Counted from the stretch's first letter, positions 1 through 5,939 are shown. The stretch is 20,488 nt of DNA from Chloroflexota bacterium (GCA_005889395.1 VBFX01000105.1:1-20488); one strand, 5' to 3'. Made by a program: numbers and translations. Notes: generated by a model not told the origin, from the sequence alone.

Positions 1-866
1 AGGATCTCGAGCCAGCCGCCCTTGCAGCTGCGGCACCCGCTCCCACCGCAGATACCGCAGGAGACGGCCGCTCCGATGCTGGGCTCGGTGAAGGGGAAGT
101 GATCGCCCACGATCCGAATGCGCCGTTGCGGACCGAAGAGCGAGCGGGCGAAATATTCGATGGTGCCCTTCAAGTCGGAAAGACGAATATCGTGGTCGAC
201 GACCAGGCCCTCGACCTGATAGAACTGCGAACCGTGCGAGGGATCCGTCGCATCGCGCCGGTAGACGGCGCCGGGGGCAATGATGCGGATCGGCGGCTGG
301 TGGCTTTGCATGAACCGGATCTGCACCGGCGACGTATGGGTGCGCAGGAGGAGGTCGTCGGCCTCGACGTAGAAGCTGTCCATCGTGTCGCGCGCGGGAT
401 GGGCCTGGGGGATGTTGAGCGCCTCGAAATTGTGGAACTCGTCCTCCACCTGCGGTCCAAGCGCGACCTCGTAGCCGAGCCTCGAGAAGATCGCCTTGAC
501 CTCCCGCAGGATCAGGGTGAGCGGATGCAGGTGGCCGCGGCGGACCGGGTTCGGGACGAACGTCATGTCGACCCACTCGGTCTCCCCCAGGGCCGCTTCA
601 CGGTTCAGTTGCAACTGAGCGGCCTTCATCCCCAGCCAGACGTTGATGTTTTCCTTTAACTGATTGGCTTTCGCGCCGGAGCTCGACCGCTGTTCGGGAG
701 GCAGTTGCCCAACTCCTCGCAGCAAAGACGTAACCTCGCCTTTCTTCCCGAGAAGGCGAACGCGAAGTTCTTCAAGGGCGGCCAGATCTGCGGCTGCCAT
801 GATTTGAACTTCTGCTCGCTTGGCCAGATCGTCGAGGTCAGTCAATACACGTTCCGTCGAGTCCAT
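1..866 (-). CDS. pheS: Phenylalanine-tRNA ligase alpha subunit, 3' end outside window
   Basis: PheS is the catalytic subunit of the class II (alpha-beta)2 enzyme that charges tRNA-Phe in the cytoplasm. The frame was read directly from the reverse complement. ATG at 866-864 is preceded by GGAGG with a 4-nt spacer and begins MDSTERVLTDLDDLAKRAEV, the usual N-terminal coiled-coil arm. The arm is followed by LLGKKGEVTSLLRGVGQLPP, then the catalytic core: WVDMTFVP, GHLHPLT, DEFHNFEALNIPQAHPARD, RTHTSPVQIRFM and GDHFPFTEPS. Near the left edge lies a cysteine cluster, CGICGGSGCRSCKGGWLEIL, a loop seen in many bacterial PheS proteins. About 288 codons are present, so perhaps 50-60 C-terminal residues are missing because the window ends. 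It follows rplT by 71 nt, the usual infC-rpmI-rplT-pheST order; pheT is expected just beyond the edge. The identification is secure. Confidence 0.97.
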   Translation of the reverse strand, partial: MDSTERVLTDLDDLAKRAEVQIMAAADLAALEELRVRLLGKKGEVTSLLRGVGQLPPEQRSSSGAKANQLKENINVWLGMKAAQLQLNREAALGETEWVDMTFVPNPVRRGHLHPLTLILREVKAIFSRLGYEVALGPQVEDEFHNFEALNIPQAHPARDTMDSFYVEADDLLLRTHTSPVQIRFMQSHQPPIRIIAPGAVYRRDATDPSHGSQFYQVEGLVVDHDIRLSDLKGTIEYFARSLFGPQRRIRIVGDHFPFTEPSIGAAVSCGICGGSGCRSCKGGWLEI

Positions 867-937
867 CAAGCCTCCAGACGCGGTCCCGCCGCGCCGCGCA
901 CCCGAGCGCAAGAGGCGTTCAACTGCTCTGCGCTAGT

Positions 938-1297
938 TCAGGACTTGGGGCCGCCCTTGGCGACGGCGATCAGTTCACTGAAGGATTCCGCATCCCGCAC
1001 CGCCAGGTCCGCGAGCATCTTCCGGTTGATGTTGACGCCGGCCACTTTGAGGCCGTGCATGAACTGGTTGTAGGGCATGCCCTGGCTGCGAGAGGCTGCG
1101 TTGATCCTGGCGATCCACAGCTTGCGCATGTCGCGCTTGCGCGCCCGCCGGTCGCGGTACGCGTACTCGAGCGCGTGCATGACCGCTTCGTTGGCGGGCC
1201 GGAAGAGCGTCCGATGGGTCATCCGGAAACCCTTGGCGAGGTTCAGGATCTTCTTATGTCGCCGGCGGGCCGGGACGCTGCGCTTGACGCGTGGCAT
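938..1297 (-). CDS. rplT: 50S ribosomal protein L20
   Basis: L20 is an early-assembly 23S rRNA-binding protein of the large subunit and in several bacteria the repressor of its own operon. The 119-residue product has normal family length. It shows the basic N-terminal tail MPRVKRSVPARRRHKKILNL and the conserved core AYRDRRARKRDMRKLWIARI and INAASRSQGMPYNQFMHGLK, ending in the LADLAVRD helix. The ATG lies one base after the rpmI stop (TGA-G-ATG), so translation is very likely coupled. It is the third gene of the infC-rpmI-rplT set and probably shares the infC leader. I see no terminator in the 71 nt before pheS, so read-through into pheS is likely. Confidence 0.98.
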   Translation of the reverse strand: MPRVKRSVPARRRHKKILNLAKGFRMTHRTLFRPANEAVMHALEYAYRDRRARKRDMRKLWIARINAASRSQGMPYNQFMHGLKVAGVNINRKMLADLAVRDAESFSELIAVAKGGPKS

Positions 1298-1298
1298 C

Positions 1299-1508
1299 TC
1301 AGGTCTGGTCCTTCATATAGGGGGCCGCCCGGCGCAGACGCCTGGCATCCTTACCGGTCAGCACGAGCAGCTTGCTGTACTGCCGCTTGCGGCGCGGGCT
1401 CTTGTGGCCCAGCAGGTGGCTCTTTTGCGCGTGCGGGCGCACGATCTTGCCGGTCTTGGTCATGCGGAACCGCTTGGCCGACGCGCGATGGGTGCGAAGC
1501 TTAGGCAT
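1299..1508 (-). CDS. rpmI: 50S ribosomal protein L35
   Basis: L35 is a small, basic structural protein of the large ribosomal subunit. The 69-residue product begins MPKLRTHRASAKRFRMTKTG, the canonical L35 N-terminus, and continues with KSHLLGHKSPRRKRQ, the conserved lysine/arginine-rich segment. The ATG is preceded by AGGAG with a 7-nt spacer, placed directly after the infC TAA stop at 1522-1520. Position between infC and rplT is the near-universal arrangement. Nothing is unusual apart from a C-terminus a few residues longer than the shortest homologues. Confidence 0.97.
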   Translation of the reverse strand: MPKLRTHRASAKRFRMTKTGKIVRPHAQKSHLLGHKSPRRKRQYSKLLVLTGKDARRLRRAAPYMKDQT

Positions 1509-1519
1509 CGATCGCTCCT

Positions 1520-2068
1520 TTAATTCTTCCGTGCCTGGGCCGGAGGCGGAGGCGGAGCCTGCGCGGCGGCCGCCGCCGCGCCGGCCGGTGCCAGGATCAT
1601 GATCATGTTCCGGCCTTCCAGCAACGGCATCCGCTCCACGGTGCTGATCGGCTTCAGTTCGAGCGCCATCCGCTCCAGCAACCGCTTGCCGATGTCCTGG
1701 TGCACCATCTCGCGACCGCGGAACATGATGGTGAGCTTGACCTTATCGCCTTCTTCCAGGAACGACTTGACGGCGTGGAACTTCGTCTGGAAGTCATGCT
1801 CGCCGATCTTGGGACGGAGTTTCATTTCTTTGACCTTGATGACGTTGTGCTTGCGGCGTCCATCTTTCTCTTTCTTGATGCTCTCGAATTTGAATTTGCC
1901 GTAATCCATGATCCGAGCCACCGGTGGCTGCGCCTGGGGGGCCACCTCCACGAGGTCCATCTCCCGCTCGATCGCCAGTGCCTTGGCGCGGTCGATGGGC
2001 AGCACACCCAACTGTTCGTTCCGATCGTCGATGACGCGGACTTCGGCGGCGCGGATCTGGTCGTTGAT
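1520..2068 (-). CDS. infC: Translation initiation factor IF-3 with non-canonical start codon
   Basis: IF3 binds the 30S subunit, prevents premature 50S joining and rejects non-canonical start codons and wrong initiator tRNA. From the AUC codon at 2068 the product is 182 residues. It starts INDQIRAAEVRVIDDRNEQL and continues with LPIDRAKALA, the linker region MDYGKFKFE, and the C-terminal domain from about KVKEMKLRPKIGEHDF to MVHQDIGKRLLERM. The tail is rich in Ala, Pro and Gln. The first ATG/GTG/TTG in frame is TTG at 2011, which would remove about 19 conserved residues, and an in-frame TGA sits at 2095-2093. The true start is therefore non-canonical: AUC at 2068 (AGGGA upstream, 7-nt spacer) or ACG at 2089 (AAGGAGG upstream, 8-nt spacer, 189 residues). 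AUU or AUC starts are known for infC in other bacteria. Gene identity is certain; the start is not. Confidence 0.93.
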   Translation of the reverse strand: MNDQIRAAEVRVIDDRNEQLGVLPIDRAKALAIEREMDLVEVAPQAQPPVARIMDYGKFKFESIKKEKDGRRKHNVIKVKEMKLRPKIGEHDFQTKFHAVKSFLEEGDKVKLTIMFRGREMVHQDIGKRLLERMALELKPISTVERMPLLEGRNMIMILAPAGAAAAAAQAPPPPPAQARKN

Positions 2069-2111
2069 CCGAAGTTCCCTAAATGCCGTGGATCAAGCCT
2101 CCTTCGAAAAT

Positions 2112-2137
2112 AAAAAAGATAGCCCTGAGGCTATCTT
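2112..2137 (-). terminator. Intrinsic terminator/attenuator upstream of infC
   Basis: Read on the minus strand, AAGATAGCC (2137-2129), loop TCAG (2128-2125) and GGCTATCTT (2124-2116) form a 9-bp perfect stem. A run of six T at 2117-2112 overlaps its 3' arm, followed by A and four more T. This is a textbook Rho-independent terminator. It lies 74 nt past the thrS stop and only about 7 nt before the AAGGAGG that precedes infC. It could end thrS transcripts, act as an attenuator for infC-rpmI-rplT, or both. Confidence 0.85.
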
Positions 2138-2190
2138 CGTCCGCTTGACCTCTTCGGCGCCGGCCTGGAGGTGAGAGTTCGGACAGCCTC
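2127..2190 (-). promoter_or_regulatory. Candidate antiterminator helix of the infC leader
   Basis: On the minus strand GAGGCTGTC (2190-2182) is complementary to GATAGCCTC (2135-2127) over nine consecutive pairs, one of them a G-U wobble. The second segment contains most of the 5' arm of the terminator at 2112-2137, so the two structures exclude each other. That is the expected geometry of a transcription attenuator. infC-rpmI-rplT leaders in Bacillus are controlled this way by L20, but I do not see enough to assign that ligand here. The pairing is read directly; the function is inferred. Confidence 0.5.
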
Positions 2191-2204
2191 TCTTGGCAGG
2201 CGCG

Positions 2205-2213
2205 AGTATATCA
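2205..2213 (-). promoter_or_regulatory. Extended -10 promoter overlapping thrS stop, infC leader
   Basis: Minus-strand TGATATACT (2213-2205) matches the extended -10 pattern TGnTATAAT with one mismatch. The TGA is also the thrS stop codon. There is no convincing -35, as is common for extended -10 promoters. The start would be near 2198, giving a leader of about 60 nt before the terminator that includes the upstream antiterminator strand. Confidence 0.5.
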
Positions 2214-3947
2214 CTCCAGCGGAAGTTGCGCTTCGCGTTCGAGCCGCGCGAGGAACTCATCCGTCCGGACCGACTCCTGGTCGCCGCCTTCCCGCCGCCG
2301 AATATTGAGGGTGCCAGCTTCGAGTTCCTTGTCGCCGACGACAGCCATGTAGGGCACCTTCTGGAGCTGCGCGTCGCGGATCTTTGCCTGCATGCGTTCG
2401 CTACGGCCGTCCACCTCGACCCGCAGATCTGCCTGCCGAAAGCGATCGGCGAGCCGGCCGACGGCCTCGAGGTGCCGGTCGGCGATCGGGATGAAGACGA
2501 GCTGGACTGGCGCGAGCCAGACCGGGAACGCCCCCGCGTAGGTCTCGATCAAGTAGGCCATGAAGCGCTCCATCGAGCCGATGGGCGCCCGATGAATCAT
2601 CACGGGTCGTGCCATGGATTGCTCGGAAGTCACGTACTCGAGGCCGAAGCGCTCCGGCATCAGGAAGTCGATCTGATTGGTCGAGAGCGTGAATTCGCGG
2701 CCGATCGCGTCCTTGATCTGGACGTCGAGTTTGGGTCCGTAGAAGGCGGCTTCGCCCGGCGCCTCGACAAATGGATGACCGGAAGCGCGCAGCGCCTCGC
2801 GAGCGGCGTCCTGGGCGCGCTGCCATACCGCCGGGTCCCCCATCCATTTATTGCTGACGTCATCGCGGAGGGAGAGCCGGAAATGAAAGTCCCTGATGCC
2901 GAAGGCCCGATACACTTGCAAGATCAGCTGGATCACCCGCTCGAACTCCTCGTTGAGCTGATCCGGTCGGCAGAAGATGTGGGCATCGTTGATCGTGAAG
3001 GCCCGCACCCGGATCAGGCCGGAGACCTCGCCCGACTTTTCGTAGCGGTACACGGTGCCGAGTTCCGCGAGGCGCACCGGCAGGTCCCGGAAGCTGTAGG
3101 CCCTTCGCGCAAACACCCGAATGTGATGGGGACAGTTCATCGGCCGCAGCTGCCACTCTTCGTCCTCAATCTCCGATGGCGGGTACATCGACTCCCGGTA
3201 GCGCTCGAAATGCCCGCTGATCTTGTAGATCTCGAGCCGCGCGATATCGGGCGTCTTGACGTGCTGGTAGCCTTGCCGCTGTTCCAGCCGCAGAATGAAC
3301 TCCTCCATCTGGCGCCGGACCGCCGTGCCCTTGGGGGTCAACAGGGGCAGGCCCCGACCGACCATCTCGTCGACCACGAATAGATCGAGATCCTTTCCCA
3401 GTTTGCGGTGGTCGCGCTTGGCGGCGTCCTCGAGCATCTTTAGGTGGCTCTCGAGCTCCGCCTCCGTCGGGAACGCCGTCCCGTAGATGCGGGTGAGCTG
3501 CTGGTTCTTCTCGCTGCCCTTCCAGTAGGCGCCGGCGATGGTGAGCAGGCGAAAGGCGCCGAGCTGGCCGGCGCTGGCGACGTGCGGACCGAGGCAGAGG
3601 TCGACGAAGTCGCCGGTCCGGTAGACGCGCGCGGTGGCGTCGGTGACCTTGTCGGCGATCAACTCCACCTTCAGCGGCTGGTGCAACCGCTCGAAGAGGG
3701 CGACCGCATCGCCGCGGGGAATCTCCTCCTTCACGAACGGGGGTGCCTGCTTGATGATCTCGCGCATCTTCGCCTCGATCCGCGGCAGCGCCTCGGGCTG
3801 CAGTCGCTCCTTGAAGGCGAAGTCGTAGTAGAAGCCTTCGTCGGTCGCGGGGCCGATGCCGATCACGGTGCCCGGAAAAAGGTCCAGCACGGCCGCCGCC
3901 ATCACGTGCGCGGTCGAATGGCGGAGGGTTTCCAGGTCGTCGCTCAT
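2211..3947 (-). CDS. thrS: Threonine-tRNA ligase without TGS domain
   Basis: ThrS charges tRNA-Thr and hydrolyses mischarged Ser-tRNA-Thr. The 578-residue product begins directly with the editing domain. Editing-site residues are visible: HSTAH (H10, H14) and CLGPH (C118, H122). In the class II catalytic core the zinc ligands are C272 (MNCPHH), H323 (NDAHIFC) and H452 (MIHRAPIG), with motif 2 around TVYRYEKSGEVSGLIRVRAF. The anticodon-binding domain occupies roughly residues 475-578. The usual N-terminal TGS domain of about 60 residues is absent, making it shorter than E. coli ThrS (642). ATG at 3947 has GAAGG upstream and a promoter-like TATAAT just before, so the start is well supported and the missing domain is not a start-choice error. 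The infC operon follows. Confidence 0.97.
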   Translation of the reverse strand: MSDDLETLRHSTAHVMAAAVLDLFPGTVIGIGPATDEGFYYDFAFKERLQPEALPRIEAKMREIIKQAPPFVKEEIPRGDAVALFERLHQPLKVELIADKVTDATARVYRTGDFVDLCLGPHVASAGQLGAFRLLTIAGAYWKGSEKNQQLTRIYGTAFPTEAELESHLKMLEDAAKRDHRKLGKDLDLFVVDEMVGRGLPLLTPKGTAVRRQMEEFILRLEQRQGYQHVKTPDIARLEIYKISGHFERYRESMYPPSEIEDEEWQLRPMNCPHHIRVFARRAYSFRDLPVRLAELGTVYRYEKSGEVSGLIRVRAFTINDAHIFCRPDQLNEEFERVIQLILQVYRAFGIRDFHFRLSLRDDVSNKWMGDPAVWQRAQDAAREALRASGHPFVEAPGEAAFYGPKLDVQIKDAIGREFTLSTNQIDFLMPERFGLEYVTSEQSMARPVMIHRAPIGSMERFMAYLIETYAGAFPVWLAPVQLVFIPIADRHLEAVGRLADRFRQADLRVEVDGRSERMQAKIRDAQLQKVPYMAVVGDKELEAGTLNIRRREGGDQESVRTDEFLARLEREAQLPLE

Positions 3948-3972
3948 GGTTCACCCTTCACGGGTGCAGCCG

Positions 3973-3978
3973 ATTATA
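3973..3978 (-). promoter_or_regulatory. Perfect -10 box upstream of thrS
   Basis: Minus-strand TATAAT at 3978-3973 lies 25 nt before the thrS ATG and would give a leader of roughly 18 nt. No good -35 is found at 16-19 nt spacing (the sequence there is CCCTTC-like), so strength may depend on an activator or it may be a weaker promoter. No terminator separates it from the small gene ending at 4008, so thrS may also be read from the promoter at 4393-4366. Confidence 0.55.
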
Positions 3979-4007
3979 CGGAGCGAGTTGGAACGGAAGG
4001 GACTAGG

Positions 4008-4304
4008 TTAGACCGCCCGCAGCCGTAGCAGACCGGCCGGGATGTCTTCCCGGCCAAAGGTTCGGTCGTCGAGCGACGCCTCGATGTCCCGATGGACCTG
4101 AAACATGAGAGGGAGTTGATGCGCCAGGGGAATAATCGGCGCGCGACGGGCCTGACGGCGAAGGCGCTCTTTTCGGCTCGGGTCGATTGCGCAGCAATGG
4201 ATGCTGCAGTACTTGGCCGTCGTCTTCTTGACGGAGGCTTCGCATCCCGGACGGGCGCAGATCTTGAGCGAGGCAGTTTGCTTCAAACCGTGAGCGATCA
4301 CCAA
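4008..4304 (-). CDS. Small unrecognised protein with C-x4-C-x11-C-x3-C motif
   Basis: I do not recognise this family. The start is TTG at 4304 (GGAGG upstream, 7-nt spacer) or GTG at 4301 (10-nt spacer), giving 98 or 97 residues. A longer in-frame ATG at 4397 is rejected because it lies inside the -35 of a clear promoter. From the GTG start, C15, C20, C32 and C36 (ICARPGC and KYCSIHC, with H35 and C37 adjacent) could bind zinc. A very basic stretch SRKERLRRQARR follows at about residues 42-53. The C-terminal half (FQVHRDIEASLDDRTF) looks soluble and mixed alpha/beta. No membrane segment or signal peptide is visible. A zinc-dependent nucleic-acid-binding role is a guess from the Cys pairs plus basic patch. 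Its own promoter, Shine-Dalgarno sequence and nearby DnaA boxes argue it is a real gene. Confidence 0.65.
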   Translation of the reverse strand: MVIAHGLKQTASLKICARPGCEASVKKTTAKYCSIHCCAIDPSRKERLRRQARRAPIIPLAHQLPLMFQVHRDIEASLDDRTFGREDIPAGLLRLRAV

Positions 4305-4365
4305 ACGTTTCCCTCCATCTTCTACTGCGGTCCCTGCCGAGACCGGTCTCCCTGGCGCGTTATTG

Positions 4366-4393
4366 ATTATGCGCGCCCTTTGTTGCGTGTCAA
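4366..4393 (-). promoter_or_regulatory. Sigma-70-type promoter of the small Cys-motif gene
   Basis: Minus-strand TTGACA (4393-4388) is a perfect -35. A 16-nt spacer and CATAAT (4371-4366, one mismatch to TATAAT) follow. The predicted start is near 4359, giving a leader of about 55 nt to the TTG/GTG start. It is the best-matching promoter in the window. Confidence 0.75.
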
Positions 4394-4406
4394 GCATCCG
4401 CCGTGC

Positions 4407-4415
4407 TTATCCACA
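4407..4415 (+). promoter_or_regulatory. Perfect DnaA box
   Basis: TTATCCACA at 4407-4415 on the plus strand matches the DnaA box consensus TTATNCACA exactly. It ends the upstream side of the promoter, 14 nt from the -35 hexamer, a position suited to regulation by DnaA. A second, one-mismatch box in the opposite orientation lies 25 nt further upstream. Confidence 0.55.
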
Positions 4416-4440
4416 TCAAGACGTCGGCGAGAGGAATAGC

Positions 4441-4449
4441 TGGGGATAA
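4441..4449 (-). promoter_or_regulatory. DnaA box with one mismatch
   Basis: The minus strand reads TTATCCCCA at 4449-4441, one mismatch (C for A at position 7) from TTATCCACA. It is inverted relative to the perfect box at 4407-4415 with a 25-nt gap. Paired boxes so close are less likely by chance than a single one, but no dnaA, dnaN or long AT-rich region is nearby, so this is probably not oriC. Confidence 0.4.
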
Positions 4450-4527
4450 GGCCGACCGCTGATCAACTGAAAGACGAGGACGTGTAAAGAAAACAGTAGC
4501 CCTTGTCGCCTGGGTCTAGTGCGCGGG

Positions 4528-4917
4528 CTAGAGCGGTGTCGAGGGAACCCGCGGCTTGAGCTTCCCCTCGCGGCGCTGCTGAAGCAGGTCGCCGGTGAGC
4601 CGCGGGAGCGCGGCCGCGTCGTCGACCCCGCGGACCCAGAGGCCGTCGGCACCGAACTTCCTGGCCCGCCGGACCTGGTGAGGAAGGATGCAGAGGGCGA
4701 TCGTCACCGGTCGCTCGAAGCGCAGGGCCCCATTGAGCACGCCGAAGACGTAGGCCGTGTCTGCCTCCCAGATGCCCATGTCGATCAGGACGGCGGCGGG
4801 CGTCAAGCGTTCGCACAATTGCTGCACGTCCTGGTCGGGAAGCGCGGTCTGCGCCTGGTAGCCGCTCTCAGCGAACAACTCTCGATAGGCGCGCGCCTGC
4901 CGTGGATCGTAGGCGAT
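4528..4917 (-). CDS. Receiver-like (REC) single-domain protein, degenerate
   Basis: The product looks like a stand-alone response-regulator receiver domain. AYDPRQARAYRELFAESGY resembles the first beta strand and helix, AAVLIDMGI carries the likely phospho-acceptor Asp, and the end FGADGLWVRGVDDAAALPRL matches the last strand and helix. Two conserved positions differ: the usual Thr/Ser before beta-4 reads Cys (TIALCIL) and the invariant Lys reads Arg (WVRGV). The acidic pair after beta-1 is reduced to one Asp. Classical phosphorylation switching is therefore doubtful. There is no DNA-binding output domain and no histidine kinase nearby. TTG at 4878 is the only conventional start and cuts off beta-1; AUC at 4917 (GGGG upstream) fits the domain boundary, giving 129 residues. 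The fold assignment is moderately sure; the start is not. Confidence 0.6.
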   Translation of the reverse strand: MAYDPRQARAYRELFAESGYQAQTALPDQDVQQLCERLTPAAVLIDMGIWEADTAYVFGVLNGALRFERPVTIALCILPHQVRRARKFGADGLWVRGVDDAAALPRLTGDLLQQRREGKLKPRVPSTPL

Positions 4918-4959
4918 TGACCCCGGCCCGCGGTAACCGAGTGGAACCGCCCTTCGCTC

Positions 4960-4987
4960 AAATCCCCGGGTTCGGCCCCGGGGATTT
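4960..4987 (-). terminator. Perfect 10-bp hairpin after the dehydratase gene
   Basis: AAATCCCCGG (4960-4969) and CCGGGGATTT (4978-4987) form a perfect stem with an 8-nt loop, 1 nt beyond the dehydratase stop codon. On the minus strand the 3' side ends in only three T. On the plus strand it runs into six T (4985-4990), so it is a better terminator for antisense transcripts. Probably a bidirectional terminator, leaky in the gene direction. Confidence 0.55.
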
Positions 4988-4988
4988 T

Positions 4989-5939
4989 TTACTTCCCCAG
5001 CCAGGCGCCCAGCCGCTGGCCGTCGAGGTTGCCCCCGCTGAGCACGACCACGGCCGGGCGCTCGATCGCGGGATCGGCCAGCAGCGCGGCCATAGCGGCG
5101 GAGCCCGCGGGCTCCACGACGAGCTTGCCCCGCAGCACGATCGCGGTCAGCGCCTCGATGATCACCGCATCGCTGATCGTCCGCATCTCGTCCACGTAGC
5201 GCCGGATCAGTCCAAGCGTGAGCGGCCGCGTGTACGGCGCCGCCAGGCCGTCGGCAACGGTATCGAGGCGGGATGGCGCGACCGGGTGCCCGGCGGCAAG
5301 GCTCTCGGTCACACCCGGGGCCTGCTCGGGCTCGACGCCGATGATCCGCACGTCAGGGCGCTGCTGCTTCACCGCGACCGCGATGCCCGAGATCAGCCCA
5401 CCCCCACCCACCGGCACCACGACGCTGCGAACGTCAGGCACCACCTCGAGGATCTCGAGACCCACCGTGCCCTGGCCGGCGGCAACGGCCGGATCGTCAA
5501 AGGGGTGCACGAGGTGAAGGTTGCGCTCGCGCTGCTCGGCCTCGAGTCGTTCCTGCCAGCGGGCGATCGGCGTCAGCACGATCTCCGCCCCGAGGCGGCG
5601 GATCGCCTCGAGCTTGCTCAGCGGCGCGTCCTCCCGGACGACCACGAGGCAGGGGATCCCAATGATTTGCGCCGCGTAGGCCAGCGCCAGCCCGTGGTTG
5701 CCCGCCGAGAGCGTGATGACGCCGCGCCGACGCTGCTCGACGCTGAGCTGAAGGACGGCGTTGACGGCACCGCGTAGCTTGAAGGAGCCGGTCCGCTGGA
5801 GGTTCTCGGCCTTCAGCCAGACGCCCGTGCCGGCGACTGCCTCACCCGAGATCGTCGGCGTCGCGACGATATGGGGACGAATCCGGTCGGCGGCGGCTCG
5901 GACATCCGCCAGCGAGAGCAACTCGGCTTCGACCGCCAT
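4989..5939 (-). CDS. Threonine/serine dehydratase, PLP fold type II, no ACT domain
   Basis: The 316-residue enzyme belongs to the tryptophan-synthase-beta-like PLP family that deaminates L-threonine to 2-oxobutanoate or L-serine to pyruvate. K54 in GSFKLRGA forms the Schiff base. SAGNHG (78-83) contacts the cofactor, PVGGGGLISG is the glycine-rich phosphate-binding loop, and EPAGSAAMAAL and LSGGN lie near the C-terminus. The C-terminal regulatory ACT-like domain of biosynthetic IlvA is absent, so this is more like a catabolic TdcB-type dehydratase or a serine racemase-type relative; sequence alone does not decide. Start ATG 5939 has no obvious Shine-Dalgarno sequence. It is separated by 153 nt from the upstream SRPBCC gene and ends in a hairpin, suggesting its own transcript. 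Confidence 0.88.
   Translation of the reverse strand: MAVEAELLSLADVRAAADRIRPHIVATPTISGEAVAGTGVWLKAENLQRTGSFKLRGAVNAVLQLSVEQRRRGVITLSAGNHGLALAYAAQIIGIPCLVVVREDAPLSKLEAIRRLGAEIVLTPIARWQERLEAEQRERNLHLVHPFDDPAVAAGQGTVGLEILEVVPDVRSVVVPVGGGGLISGIAVAVKQQRPDVRIIGVEPEQAPGVTESLAAGHPVAPSRLDTVADGLAAPYTRPLTLGLIRRYVDEMRTISDAVIIEALTAIVLRGKLVVEPAGSAAMAALLADPAIERPAVVVLSGGNLDGQRLGAWLGK

Noticed and set aside
1..60. Cys-rich loop in PheS as a novel zinc insertion
   Set aside because: CxxC...CxxC loops at this position occur in many bacterial PheS proteins, so this is not new.
867..937. Terminator or attenuator between rplT and pheS
   Set aside because: No stem with a T tract is visible in these 71 nt; no pheM-like leader peptide with Phe codons found.
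2193..3383. 396-codon plus-strand open frame opposite thrS
   Set aside because: Antisense shadow of a certain thrS gene; no domain, no ribosome binding site.
4305..4397. Longer form of the small Cys-motif protein from ATG 4397
   Set aside because: The ATG sits within the -35 region and the coding stretch covers the -10, so it would not be on the main transcript.
4395..4487. Possible replication origin because of the DnaA boxes
   Set aside because: Only two boxes, no AT-rich unwinding region, and no dnaA, dnaN, gidA or rpmH nearby.
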